Below, piece after piece: positions 9,675 to 19,463 of a DNA stretch of 64,000 bases (positions are counted from its first letter, which is position 1; each line of letters begins with the position of its first letter). The notes beneath the pieces were generated by a model, which worked only from the letters and a program-made list of their open reading frames with translations, was not told where the DNA came from and did not search any database. The stretch comes from CBDCKN01 sp965219035 (GTDB taxonomy: Bacteria; Gemmatimonadota; Gemmatimonadetes; Longimicrobiales; Gaopeijiaceae). A program made the position numbers and the translations under genes. The DNA lies in NCBI GenBank assembly GCA_965219035.1, contig CBDCMR010000003.1, positions 1,488,001 to 1,552,000 of the forward strand, given 5' to 3'.

Positions 9675-12600
9675 GTCTGCACTCCCGATCCTGGCGGCCT
9701 TTCTGCTCGGGGGTGGCGGCCTGTCAGGTGGTCCGCTTTCCAGCGGGGTCCTCTACGCTCAGGAGTCCGGCGCCAGGACGTCACCCGCACCTGTCTCACC
9801 CGTGCTCCCCGTGGAGACGTTTCGCCTCGACAACGGCCTCACCGTCGTCTTGAGCGAGGACCATTCGGCTCCGGTCACGGCGGTGAGCGTGTGGTATCAT
9901 GTGGGCGGCGCCCACGAGTTCGAGGGCTACACGGGGCTCGCCCACCTCCTGGAGCACCTCCTCGGCAGCCGGGTGCGGGATCTGAGCGAGGCCGAGGTGG
10001 AGCGGCTCGTGGAGGACGCCGGGGGTGTGGCCTCGGCGTCCACCGACGTCGATCGGACCGCCTTCGAGATGGTGGTCCCTGCTGGGGCGCTGGAGCTGGC
10101 TCTCTGGATCCAGGCGGGACGCATGGCCGACCCTCCGCTGAGCGACTCGCTCGTGAGGACGGCGACGGCCGCCGCAGCCACGGAGGCCCGGGCCCAGATC
10201 GACGCGCAGCCCTACGCCCGCTCGCAGATCGTGGTCGACACGCTGGTCTCCGCGTACGTGCCCTACCGCAACCCGTTGGTGGGCCGACCCAGTCTGGAGG
10301 AGGTGGATGCGTCCATGGTCCGGCGCTTCCACGGTCTCTACTACGTGCCGGCGAATGCGGTGCTGACCATCGCTGGAGACGCGTCCCGGACGAGGGTCGA
10401 GACCTTAGTGCGGCGTTACTTCGGATCGCTGGACGACCGTCCCGCCTCCCCTCGGCTGCCGCCGTTTCCCATCGTGCCGGCCGGAGCCGCGGAGAGCCGG
10501 GCCACCGTAGCGGATCCGTTGGCGGCTGCACCCCTGCTCTGGGTCGCCTACGCGGTGCCGGAGGCCGTCGACGAGGACCTGTACTCCCTATCCCTACTCT
10601 CTTCGGTCATCAGCGCGGGGCCCAGCAGCCGTCTCAACTCCATGCTCGTGGCCCGGACACGGGTCGCCCGCAGCGTCGTCTCGGTCCTCAACCGCCGGAG
10701 GGGGCCCGGCTCGCTCCTCCTGGGGGCGCTTCCCACGGAGGGTACTGAGCCGGAGCGTCTGGAGACGGTTCTCCTCTCGGTGATCGACGTCATCCGTGAG
10801 GACGGCGTCACGGAGGCGGAGCTGGAGAAGGCCAAGAACCAGCGTCGGGCGACGGAGGTGGCGGCACGCCTCACCCTGGCCGGGCGTGCCGCAGAGCTGC
10901 AGCGTCACCAGCTTTACGGGGGACGGGCGGTCCGGGCCAACAGCGAGATGGAGCGCTACGACGCCGTCACCCCCGAGGACGTGCTTCGGGTAGCACGCCG
11001 GTACCTGATCTCCGAGAACCGGGCCGTCGTGCTGGTTCTGCCGGGAGGGTCGGGCCTGGTGGCCCCGGCGGGACTCCCGGGACTCGCCGCGCCCATGGAA
11101 CTCGTTGCCGTCGAGCGGTCGGTCTCGGCCCAGCAGGGGCCGCCCGAGGTCGCTCCTCCCGCGCCGCCGGCCTTTCCCGGCCTCGAGGAGCGCACACTGT
11201 CGAACGGGATGGCGGTTCTGATCGTGCGTGACTCCCTCCTGCCTTGGGTCGACGTGAGCCTCATGCTCCCGGGGGGCAGATCGGCGGATCCCCCCCTTGG
11301 CGCCGGCACTGGCGAGCTGGTCTCCCACCTGATCACCCGGGGCACGGACCGTCGCTCGTCCGCCGATCTGGCCGGAGCCGTGGACCGCATCGGGGCCACC
11401 CTGGCGGCGGTCGTGGGCACCGACTGGACCACCGTGTCCTTGGGTTCCCTGACGCCACACCTGGATTCCGCCTTGGCCCTAATGGCCGACGTGGTCCTGC
11501 GCCCGTCCTTCCCGCAGGCGGAGGTTCAGCGAACGCGTCGACAGGGCGTCATCGCCCTCCAGACCGGGTGGGCGGAGCCTCAGGTCATGGCAGTACGTAT
11601 GTTTCGACACGCAGTATACGTATCCCATCCGTACGGCCTGTACGAACGCCCAGAGGAGGTGCGCGACCTCACGGCGGCCGACTTGAGGGCGTACCACCGC
11701 CGGGTCTTCAGGCCGGAGGGGGCCGTGTTCCTGGTCTCGGGCGACATAGAGTCCGACGACGTCGTGAGTCGCCTTGAGGCCCACTTCTCCGGCTGGGCCA
11801 CCGGCACGGAGACCTCCAGGGCCGAAGCGCCGCCTCGAGGGCCTGACCCACTCGGGGCCCCCCCGCCCGAGGGGGACCGCAGGGGCGAGAGCGTCATCGT
11901 CCACACTCCGGGCTCCACGCGAGCCGTCATCCGCATGGGGCATCGGCTTCCGGCCGGCGATCACCCGGATTGGGCCGGACTGTCGCTCCTGGGTCAGCTC
12001 CTGGGCGGCGGCCCGGAGGCTCGCCTCGGGCCTCGCTTGCGAGCTCGCGGCTGGTCCGGAGCGGCTGTCGCGGCGCTGAGCCGACGGCGGGGTCCGGGTC
12101 TTCTGGAGCTGGACCTCGACGTTCGAGTGGAGGTGGCCGACTCGGCCATCGCCGAGGTCATGGCCGCCCTCGAAGAGTTGAGGAGCGAGGCCCCCAGGCT
12201 CGAGGAAACCGAGGCGTTCAAGAGCTTCATCGCGGCCTCCTTTCCGCTCCAGCTGGCCACTGCCCGGCAAGTAGTGGGGCAGGTCGGCCGCTTTCGGCTT
12301 CTGAGTGACGGCTCCGACGCCACGGGGGGGAGCTCTCTCGCCCTGGAGGACTACGCGGCGGCCGTTCGTGCTCTGACGCCGGACGAACTGCTGAGGATCG
12401 CCGGAGAGCACCTGAGGCCCGAGGACGTAACGGTCGTGGTGGTGGGAGATGCCACGCTCCTGCGCCCCAGGCTCGCCACCCTCGGGCCCGTCCGCATGGT
12501 GGACATGGACGGGGGCACCATCGACCTCGCTGACCTGATGCCTTCCGTCACTCCACTGACGACCGACGCCTCGTCCCTTGGGCCGGGCACGTGGACGTAT

Positions 12601-13209
12601 CGCATCACGGTGGACGGCTCGGTCATCGGTGAGATGGTCCGAACGCTGGCCCGCGACCCCGACGGCACGCCGGAGCGGTTCTCCCTCCGGTCGTCGACCA
12701 CCTTGGGCCCGCAGGTCCTGGTTCAGAAGGTGACGTTCGATGGACGGGAGTTCGGTCCGCTTAGCGGAAGCTTCGAGCTGACGCAGGGGCGGGAGCGGGC
12801 CGGTGCCCGCCTCGAAATCGTGGACGGGCGGGTTGTGGGAGACCGAACCCTTCCCGACGGTCGCACGGAGCCGTTCGAGGCGCCTCTGCCCCCCGGCTCC
12901 CTGGTGGGGGAGATGCTCGAGGTGGCGGTCTGGCTGGCCGACCTGCAGGAGGGCCTGGAGCTCGTTCTGCCGGTCGTACAGGTGGAGTCGGGCGCCGCCG
13001 CCCATGTGCGAGTGCGCGTGCTGGATCGGACCCGGGTGAGGGTCCCTGCGGGCCGCTACGATGCGTATCGCATCGAGATCCAGGGAGCGCAGGCCACGCA
13101 GCTCGTTTACGCCCGGGTGAGGGCTCCTCACGTCATCGTCAAGCTGGAGATGTCCGGGCAGCCCTTCATCATGGAGCTCGAGTCGGAAGTGGTGGGCAGG
13201 GGTGGCTGA
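9649..13209 (+). CDS. two-unit M16 (pitrilysin/insulinase) family metallopeptidase with extra C-terminal domain
   Basis: A 1186-residue secreted protein. The GTG start at 9649 overlaps the uvrA stop. The N-terminus is hydrophobic (ALPILAAFLLGG) but has no basic residues, an atypical signal peptide whose first codons come from a repeat end. Unit 1 carries the zinc motif HLLEH (99-103). Unit 2 (from about residue 505, LEERTLSNGMAVLIVRD) has GELVSHL where HxxEH should be, so it is the usual non-catalytic half. After about residue 960 follows a roughly 220-residue beta-rich domain (GTWTYRITVDGSVIGEMV) resembling DUF3108-type folds, unusual for M16. The 3' end overlaps the next gene by 8 bases. 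Confidence 0.88.
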   Translation: MSCFQSVSASALPILAAFLLGGGGLSGGPLSSGVLYAQESGARTSPAPVSPVLPVETFRLDNGLTVVLSEDHSAPVTAVSVWYHVGGAHEFEGYTGLAHLLEHLLGSRVRDLSEAEVERLVEDAGGVASASTDVDRTAFEMVVPAGALELALWIQAGRMADPPLSDSLVRTATAAAATEARAQIDAQPYARSQIVVDTLVSAYVPYRNPLVGRPSLEEVDASMVRRFHGLYYVPANAVLTIAGDASRTRVETLVRRYFGSLDDRPASPRLPPFPIVPAGAAESRATVADPLAAAPLLWVAYAVPEAVDEDLYSLSLLSSVISAGPSSRLNSMLVARTRVARSVVSVLNRRRGPGSLLLGALPTEGTEPERLETVLLSVIDVIREDGVTEAELEKAKNQRRATEVAARLTLAGRAAELQRHQLYGGRAVRANSEMERYDAVTPEDVLRVARRYLISENRAVVLVLPGGSGLVAPAGLPGLAAPMELVAVERSVSAQQGPPEVAPPAPPAFPGLEERTLSNGMAVLIVRDSLLPWVDVSLMLPGGRSADPPLGAGTGELVSHLITRGTDRRSSADLAGAVDRIGATLAAVVGTDWTTVSLGSLTPHLDSALALMADVVLRPSFPQAEVQRTRRQGVIALQTGWAEPQVMAVRMFRHAVYVSHPYGLYERPEEVRDLTAADLRAYHRRVFRPEGAVFLVSGDIESDDVVSRLEAHFSGWATGTETSRAEAPPRGPDPLGAPPPEGDRRGESVIVHTPGSTRAVIRMGHRLPAGDHPDWAGLSLLGQLLGGGPEARLGPRLRARGWSGAAVAALSRRRGPGLLELDLDVRVEVADSAIAEVMAALEELRSEAPRLEETEAFKSFIAASFPLQLATARQVVGQVGRFRLLSDGSDATGGSSLALEDYAAAVRALTPDELLRIAGEHLRPEDVTVVVVGDATLLRPRLATLGPVRMVDMDGGTIDLADLMPSVTPLTTDASSLGPGTWTYRITVDGSVIGEMVRTLARDPDGTPERFSLRSSTTLGPQVLVQKVTFDGREFGPLSGSFELTQGRERAGARLEIVDGRVVGDRTLPDGRTEPFEAPLPPGSLVGEMLEVAVWLADLQEGLELVLPVVQVESGAAAHVRVRVLDRTRVRVPAGRYDAYRIEIQGAQATQLVYARVRAPHVIVKLEMSGQPFIMELESEVVGRGG

Positions 13210-14212
13210 GCCCGACGTCTCGCTCCTGCTCCCGGTGCGCGACGGAGCAGCCTATCTACCCGAGTGCATCGACTCCCTGCGATCGCAGACTCTCGAGGAC
13301 TTCGAGGTCCTGGCCGTGGACGACGGCTCCACGGATGAAAGTGCCGAGGTCCTCTCGCAGTGGGCACGGGAGGATCTTCGCGTCGCCGTGATCCGCCAGC
13401 CCCGCCTGGGGATCGTGGCGGCCCTGGAGGCCGGGCGGAGCCGGGTGAGGGGCCGGTTCCTGGCCCGCATGGACGCGGACGACGTCGCCGAGGCCACCCG
13501 CCTCGAGGAGCAGCGGTCCCTATTGGAGAGCAACCCGGACCTGACGGGCTGTGGGGCGAGGGTCCGCTACTTCCCCAGAACTGCGGTGCGGGACGGAGGC
13601 ACACGCTACGAGGCGTGGCTCGACGACATCCGCACCTCCGACGACGTGGAGCGGAACCTGTTCGTCGAGTGTCCCCTGGCCCACCCCACCTTCTTCCTCA
13701 GATCCTCGGCCGTGTCGGAAGTGGGGGGGTACGTCGACCGCGGGTGGCCCGAGGACTACGACCTCTTGCTGAGACTGTGGGAGTCGGGCGCACGCTTAGG
13801 GGTTGTGGACCGGGTTCTGCTCCACTGGCGAGAGCGGGAGGACCGGGCCTCGCGCCAGCATGAAGCGTATGCCCCGGAAGCCTTCTGGCGGTGCAAGGTG
13901 CACTACCTGCTGCGCACGCTGGCCCGGGATCGAGAGGGGCTGGTGGTCTGGGGAGCTGGTCCCCTGGGGAAGGCGTTCGCGCAGGAGGTCCAGAGACAAG
14001 GCGGCAGAATACGGGCCTTCGTCGATCTCGATGACCGCAAGATCGGACAGAGCATCCACGAGGCAAGAGTCATCCCCCCTTCGCGGATCAATGAACACCG
14101 GGATGGCTACTGTGTGGCCGCCGTGGGGCAGGTTGGGGCCAGGGACGAGATTCGGGAGGCGCTGAAGCGGGCGGGTTGGCGGGAGGTCGCGGATTTCATC
14201 GCCGTGGCTTAA
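13202..14212 (+). CDS. family 2 glycosyltransferase with C-terminal Rossmann-like domain
   Basis: A 336-residue cytoplasmic protein; the GTG at 13202 overlaps the M16 gene. Residues 1-225 are a GT-A fold glycosyltransferase: VSLLLPVRDGAAYLPECIDSL, AVDDGSTDES and the metal/nucleotide-sugar motif MDADD (about 99-103), with PEDYDLLLRL later. Residues 240-336 begin LVVWGAGPLGKAF and contain FVDLDDRKIG, like the nucleotide-binding N-terminal fold of PglD-type or CoA-binding proteins. The fusion may couple glycosyl transfer to a bound cofactor or sugar. The acceptor is unknown. Confidence 0.82.
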   Translation: MAEPDVSLLLPVRDGAAYLPECIDSLRSQTLEDFEVLAVDDGSTDESAEVLSQWAREDLRVAVIRQPRLGIVAALEAGRSRVRGRFLARMDADDVAEATRLEEQRSLLESNPDLTGCGARVRYFPRTAVRDGGTRYEAWLDDIRTSDDVERNLFVECPLAHPTFFLRSSAVSEVGGYVDRGWPEDYDLLLRLWESGARLGVVDRVLLHWREREDRASRQHEAYAPEAFWRCKVHYLLRTLARDREGLVVWGAGPLGKAFAQEVQRQGGRIRAFVDLDDRKIGQSIHEARVIPPSRINEHRDGYCVAAVGQVGARDEIREALKRAGWREVADFIAVA

Positions 14213-14337
14213 GCGCGGCCGCCGGTGCACTAAACGAAAGGATCCGATTCGACATCTCAGGGGTTAGTAGTTCGGGTCGAACCGTGCCTCCTGGAGATCG
14301 GCATCACCGATTCGGTAACACCGATAATGTGAGAACC

Positions 14338-16308
14338 ATGGGTGATCAGCCCTCAAAGCTAGAGTGCTTCCTGGCGGAGCTGGGACGCCGGCATGTGGTC
14401 AAGGTAGCCGTCGGTTACGCGGCCGTGGCCTTCGTCGTCCTCCAGCTCGGCGAGATCATCCTCCCGGCCTTCTCTGCGGAGTGGGCCCTCCAGTACCTCG
14501 TGGTCTTTGCGGTGCTGGGCTTCCCGCTGGTCATGGTCCTGGCGTGGGTGTTCGACATCACGCCGGAGGGGATCCGCAAGACCGACGCTGTCGACGCCCC
14601 CCGGCACTACGTCCCCGGCATGCCCACCGCCGGAACCTTGCCCCGTCTGGCTCTCCTTACGATCACACTGCTTGCGGTGGGGGGTTTGGGTTGGTGGTGG
14701 GTCGAGAGCGCTGTCGAGCCACCCGCTGCCGTGACTACGGTGGACGGCGGGCCAACGGTTGTTCCCGTGGCGTACGACCCCGACGATCCCATTCGCTCGC
14801 TGGCGGTGCTCCCTCTGGACAATTTCTCCGACACCGGCGAGCAAGACTACTTCGCCGCCGGGATGCACGAGGCGCTCATTGCTCGGTTGAGCCAGCTGCC
14901 GGCGATCAGGGTCGTGTCGAGGACGTCGGTGGCACGCTACACAACCACAGCAAGGACGATACCGGAGATCGCCCAGGAGCTGAGTGTGGAGGGCATCGTA
15001 GAGGGCTCCGTGACGCGCGCCGGCGACGAGATTCGGATCACGGTGCAGCTGATCCATGGTCCCAGCGACACCCACGTCTGGACCCAGAGCTACACCCGTG
15101 AATTCTCGGACGTCCTCACTCTCCAGGGCGAGGTGGCCGAGGCCATCGCCTGGGAGATCCAGGGGAAGCTGACGCCCGAGGAGAGAGCGACACTGTCCTC
15201 GGCCGCTCCCGTCAGTGAGGTTCCGGAGGCCAACGACGAGTTTATGAGGGCCCGCTACGCCCAGTCGAGACAGACTCTTGAGGGGCTCCAGGCCGCCATG
15301 GGCCACTACAGCGAGGCCCTGGAGGCCGACCCGACCTTCGCACCGGCGTATGCCGGCCTGGCCGGGACGGAGCTCATGATGGGGATGGCCGACCCCACCG
15401 ACCCCGCCGCCTCGTTCGTGCGCGCAAGGCTCATCGCTTTGAAGGCGCTGGAAGTGGATCCCGACTTGGCGGAGGCATACGATATCCTGACGCTCATTGC
15501 CGAGCACCTCAGCGAGGAGATGGGAGATCCCGCTACACAGCGGACTCCGCCAAGGCCGGGGAGCGATGTCCGCATCGTGCGTCGGCGAGGGGAGGCGGCC
15601 GTGGGGAGTGGAGACTTCCTCACTGTCATCAAGCTCGACTCGGTGGTGACCGCAAACGTGGGCGAGTTCAGGATGGACTCCACTCGCATCCTCGAGAGCA
15701 TGACCGAGGTAGGCCAGCAGCTCCAGGCGGCGTGGGCCGGGTGGGCCGTCAGGAGAGGGGGGCCGATGGCGAACCAGCCGACCCGCATGATCCATGCGGC
15801 ACAGCAGTTGAAGGCCGCAGGACGGACGGAAGAGGCCATCGCACTCCTGCAGGAGGTCTGCGAGCTGGATCCGGCGCACCAGGAGACCTGGGAGGCGCTG
15901 GAGCTCATCTACGCGTCCCAGGGCGATTACGAGGATCTCCTGGACATGCGACAGGTCTGGGTGGAGCACGCCAGAGGAGACGCGGAGTCGGTGGCCCGGC
16001 TCGAAGAGCGGATGCTTGAGGACGGACCCGAGGGGTACTGGGAGTGGCGCCTCGAGGAGCTCCAGGGGCGCACGGCCGAGGGGCAGACGGTCTCGCCGGT
16101 CTACATGGCGGCGGCCTACGCGGGCACGGGGGCCGATGACGAGGCCCTGGATCTTCTGGAGGACGCCTTTCGCAGGCGGGACCGTCGTCTGACGTCTCTC
16201 CGCACCGATGCGGTGTGGGATCCCCTGCGCTCCGATCCGCGCTTCGCCACACTTGTGAATCGCATGCGCGGGCCGGTCTTCCGCCCGACCCGGCGCCCCG
16301 GCCTCTAG
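14338..16308 (+). CDS. FlgO/TolB-N-like and TPR protein with N-terminal membrane helices
   Basis: A 656-residue protein. The ATG at 14338 gives MGDQPSKLECFLAELGRRHV, matching the N-terminus usual for this type, which continues VVKVAVGYAAVAFVVLQLGE and WVFDITPEGI. Three hydrophobic segments lie at about 17-40, 47-66 and 100-120. A periplasmic-type domain then starts SLAVLPLDNFSDTGEQDYF and ends WTQSYTREFSDVLTLQGEVA (about 157-265), the FlgO/TolB N-terminal pattern often found with adenylate cyclases and Ser/Thr kinases. The rest is TPR-like (EALEADPTFAPAYAGLAG, then LELIYASQGDYEDL). No cyclase or kinase domain is present. Role unknown, probably a scaffold or sensor. Confidence 0.8.
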   Translation: MGDQPSKLECFLAELGRRHVVKVAVGYAAVAFVVLQLGEIILPAFSAEWALQYLVVFAVLGFPLVMVLAWVFDITPEGIRKTDAVDAPRHYVPGMPTAGTLPRLALLTITLLAVGGLGWWWVESAVEPPAAVTTVDGGPTVVPVAYDPDDPIRSLAVLPLDNFSDTGEQDYFAAGMHEALIARLSQLPAIRVVSRTSVARYTTTARTIPEIAQELSVEGIVEGSVTRAGDEIRITVQLIHGPSDTHVWTQSYTREFSDVLTLQGEVAEAIAWEIQGKLTPEERATLSSAAPVSEVPEANDEFMRARYAQSRQTLEGLQAAMGHYSEALEADPTFAPAYAGLAGTELMMGMADPTDPAASFVRARLIALKALEVDPDLAEAYDILTLIAEHLSEEMGDPATQRTPPRPGSDVRIVRRRGEAAVGSGDFLTVIKLDSVVTANVGEFRMDSTRILESMTEVGQQLQAAWAGWAVRRGGPMANQPTRMIHAAQQLKAAGRTEEAIALLQEVCELDPAHQETWEALELIYASQGDYEDLLDMRQVWVEHARGDAESVARLEERMLEDGPEGYWEWRLEELQGRTAEGQTVSPVYMAAAYAGTGADDEALDLLEDAFRRRDRRLTSLRTDAVWDPLRSDPRFATLVNRMRGPVFRPTRRPGL

Positions 16309-16420
16309 GAGTCTCTCCAGCGCCCCTCCGCAGGTCGGTTTCTCGAGTTGTTGAAGAGCCTCTTTTTCGTTAGTTTTCAACGACTTAGCCCACATTACCC
16401 CGTCCCTTCGCGGAGCCTCT

Positions 16421-16807
16421 TTGAGACGCATCCTCGAAGTCATTTCTGCAGGCCTTTTCTTGGCCGGTCTAGAGCTGGCCGTCGGAACTCTCAGCCTCAC
16501 GATCTCCCGCCTGAGGGAGAGCTTCACCAACACGCTGGAATCGGATGGAGCGGATGGTGTGCCGTGGAGGTTCGCGGCTGGGATTGGGCTGATGGTATTG
16601 GCGGTAGCGCTGGCCGGATTGACGGTCCTCGGTCGCTACCGCCAGGGGGGAATACAGGAACACGACGGGTGCCCGAAGTGTGGTGCCCGAACCAGGAGAG
16701 TGCGGCGCGAGATGCAACACCGAATCCTTGGCCGGCTGGTGGGCAAATCGCTCTCGGCCAGGCATTGCGGGGACTGTGGCTGGAGAGGTCTCAGCTATTT
16801 GCACTGA
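16421..16807 (+). CDS. small membrane protein with C-terminal zinc ribbon
   Basis: A 128-residue hypothetical protein starting at TTG 16421. Two hydrophobic segments (about 8-28 and 50-68) are followed by a cytoplasmic tail with two Cys pairs, CPKCG and CGDCGW, spaced about 30 residues apart as in zinc ribbons. The 112 bases upstream hold no other gene. The start codon is uncertain. No family name can be assigned. Confidence 0.6.
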   Translation: MRRILEVISAGLFLAGLELAVGTLSLTISRLRESFTNTLESDGADGVPWRFAAGIGLMVLAVALAGLTVLGRYRQGGIQEHDGCPKCGARTRRVRREMQHRILGRLVGKSLSARHCGDCGWRGLSYLH

Positions 16808-16853
16808 CGACGCGACCAGGGTGCGTCGACCCTATTCTACGAAGGCGAACTGA

Positions 16854-19463
16854 ATGGCGAACGACGAGCTCCGCCCGGGTGGAGAGAAGGTTCTAGAACG
16901 TATCCTCGAAGACGAGATGCGTGAGTCGTTCATCGACTACTCGATGAGCGTCATCGTCCAGAGGGCTCTTCCCGACGTACGGGACGGATTGAAGCCTGTA
17001 CACCGGCGCATCCTCTACGCCATGAGCGAGTTGGGACTCAGCCCGGGACGGGCGTACAAGAAGTCCGCCACCGTCGTCGGCGAGGTGCTGGGCAAGTACC
17101 ACCCGCACGGCGACTCGGCCGTCTACGACTCCATGGTCCGGATGGTCCAGGACTTCTCGCTGCGCTACCCCCTCGTGGACGGTCAGGGAAACTTCGGCTC
17201 CATCGACGGAGACTCGGCGGCGGCCTACCGGTACACAGAGGCCCGCCTCATGGCCCTGGCCACGGAGCTCCTGGAGGACATCGACAAGGAGACGGTGTCG
17301 TTCTCGCCGAACTTCGACGGGCGCCTCGAGGAGCCTACGGTCCTTCCTGCCAAGGTCCCGAACCTCCTCATCAACGGCAGCTCGGGCATCGCTGTCGGGA
17401 TGGCGACGAACATCCCACCACACAACCTGAGTGAGATCATCGCCGCCACCAAGGCGCTCATCGAAGATCCCCAGCTTCCCCAGGAGGAGCTCAAGAGGCT
17501 GGTAACCGGCCCGGACTTCCCCACGGGCGCTTACATCTGCGGCCGACAGGGCATTGAAGACGCCTATCGGACCGGTCGTGGCCGTATCGTCATGCGCGCC
17601 CGGGCCTCCATCGAAGAGGTGGACGCGAACTCCGAGCGGATCGTGGTAACCGAGATCCCGTTCATGGTGAACAAGTCGCGGCTCATCGAGCAGATCGCTC
17701 AGCTGGTCCGGGACAAGAAGCTCACCGAGATCCGCGACCTGAGGGACGAGTCGGACCGGGACGGCCTCCGGATCGTCATCGAGCTCAAGAAGGACGCCAT
17801 CCCGCAGATCGTCCTGAACGGACTGTACAAGCACACCCAGATGCAGTCCACCTTCGGGACCATCCTTCTTGCTCTGGTGAACGGCGTCCCGCGCGTGCTC
17901 TCCCTCAAGGAGATGCTCCTCCACTTCGTCGACCACCGCCACAACGTGGTGGTGCGGCGCACGGCCTTCGATCTGGCCCGCGCCGAGGAGCGCGAGCACA
18001 TCCTGGAGGGTCTCAAGATCGCCGTCGACAACATCGACGAGGTCATCAAGATCATCCGCGGATCCAGAGACGCCGAAACGGCTTCCACCCGTCTCCAAGA
18101 CACCTTCGAGCTCTCGGAGCGCCAGGCCAAGGCCATCCTAGACATGAGGCTCGCCAAGCTGACCGGCCTCGAGTTGGAGAAGCTCGAGGAGGAGGTCGCC
18201 GACGTCCGCGCCACCATCGAGGGGCTGCGGACGATCCTTGGCAGCAAGGAACGCCGCATGGCGATCGTCTCCGAAGAGCTGACCGCCCTTGAGAAGAAAT
18301 ACGGGGACGAGCGCCGCAGCGAGATCGTCAACGATGCGTCTTCCCTCGAAGTGGAGGATCTCATCGCCGACGAGGAGATGGTCATCACCGTCTCGCGTCA
18401 GGGCTACGTGAAGCGGGCGGAGATCGATACCTACCGTGCTCAGCGACGTGGGGGCCGGGGCCTACAGGGCATGGGCACGAAGGAAGAGGACTGGGTGGAG
18501 CACCTCTTCGTGGCCTCCGCCCACGAGTACCTTATGATCTTCACCCGCTCGGGGCAGTGTCACTGGCTGAAGGTATGGCAGGTCCCCCCGGCGGGGCGGC
18601 ATTCCAGGGGCAAGCCCATCGTCAACCTCCTGAACATCGATCCTGCCGACGAGATCGCGTCCATCGTTCCCGTTCGGGAGTTCTCCGACGACCACTACCT
18701 GCTCTTCTGCACCAAGGAGGGCAAGGTGAAGAAGACGGCTCTTTCGGCCTACGGAAACGTCCGCTCCGTGGGCCTCATCGGCATCAACATCCGAGAGGGC
18801 GACGAGCTCATCGACGTCCGGATCACCGACGGTGACAACGAGGTGATCCTCGCGACACAGGAGGGCATGGCCATCCGGTTCAACGAGCGGGATGCACGGA
18901 GCCAGGGCCGAGTGTCCGAGGGCGTTCGCGGCATCAGGCTCGGTGAGGACGACCACGTGGTCGGCATGGTCGTGGTCCGCCGAGAGGAGGCCACCCTGCT
19001 CGTGGTCTCCGAGGGCGGGATGGGCAAGCGCACCGCCATCGACGCCTACCGGCTACAAGGCCGGGGCGGCAAGGGCGTGATCAACCTCAAGACGACCGAG
19101 AAGACGGGTAAGGTCGTGGCGATCAAGTCCGTCGTTCCCCACGATCAGCTCATGGTCATCACGCGGAACGGCGTCATCAATCGCCAAAACATCGACGAGA
19201 TCCGGGTGATCGGCCGGGCGACGCAGGGAGTCCGTCTCGTGAACCTGGACGATGGCGACGTGGTCATGGACGTGGCGCGCGTCATCCCGGAGAACGAGAA
19301 CGGCGATTCGGACGGCGACGACGCGTCCGAGGCAGAGGACAGCGCGGACGTCGAGGCTACGGTCGGAGTCGAGGGCGCCGCGGTCGCGGAGGGCGGTATG
19401 GGTGCCGAGGCGACACAGGAGACCGGGGACGCCGAGGGCGATGCTGATTCCGAAGGTGAGTGA
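16854..19463 (+). CDS. gyrA: DNA gyrase subunit A
   Basis: An 869-residue topoisomerase subunit that cleaves and rejoins DNA within the A2B2 gyrase. The N-terminal breakage-reunion domain has the quinolone region GKYHPHGDSAVYD (Ser88 and Asp92, wild-type equivalents of E. coli Ser83/Asp87) and RYTEARL with the active Tyr127. The C-terminal pinwheel contains the GyrA box QRRGGRG, which separates it from ParC. The last ~55 residues are an acidic low-complexity tail rich in Glu, Asp, Ala and Gly. The stop overlaps the start region of the dehydratase gene by about 20 bases. No gyrB is in the window. Confidence 0.95.
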   Translation: MANDELRPGGEKVLERILEDEMRESFIDYSMSVIVQRALPDVRDGLKPVHRRILYAMSELGLSPGRAYKKSATVVGEVLGKYHPHGDSAVYDSMVRMVQDFSLRYPLVDGQGNFGSIDGDSAAAYRYTEARLMALATELLEDIDKETVSFSPNFDGRLEEPTVLPAKVPNLLINGSSGIAVGMATNIPPHNLSEIIAATKALIEDPQLPQEELKRLVTGPDFPTGAYICGRQGIEDAYRTGRGRIVMRARASIEEVDANSERIVVTEIPFMVNKSRLIEQIAQLVRDKKLTEIRDLRDESDRDGLRIVIELKKDAIPQIVLNGLYKHTQMQSTFGTILLALVNGVPRVLSLKEMLLHFVDHRHNVVVRRTAFDLARAEEREHILEGLKIAVDNIDEVIKIIRGSRDAETASTRLQDTFELSERQAKAILDMRLAKLTGLELEKLEEEVADVRATIEGLRTILGSKERRMAIVSEELTALEKKYGDERRSEIVNDASSLEVEDLIADEEMVITVSRQGYVKRAEIDTYRAQRRGGRGLQGMGTKEEDWVEHLFVASAHEYLMIFTRSGQCHWLKVWQVPPAGRHSRGKPIVNLLNIDPADEIASIVPVREFSDDHYLLFCTKEGKVKKTALSAYGNVRSVGLIGINIREGDELIDVRITDGDNEVILATQEGMAIRFNERDARSQGRVSEGVRGIRLGEDDHVVGMVVVRREEATLLVVSEGGMGKRTAIDAYRLQGRGGKGVINLKTTEKTGKVVAIKSVVPHDQLMVITRNGVINRQNIDEIRVIGRATQGVRLVNLDDGDVVMDVARVIPENENGDSDGDDASEAEDSADVEATVGVEGAAVAEGGMGAEATQETGDAEGDADSEGE

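Noticed and set aside
14359..16533. 724-codon minus-strand open frame opposite the FlgO/TPR gene
   Set aside because: Mirror of the plus-strand coding periodicity; the plus strand carries the recognisable domains.
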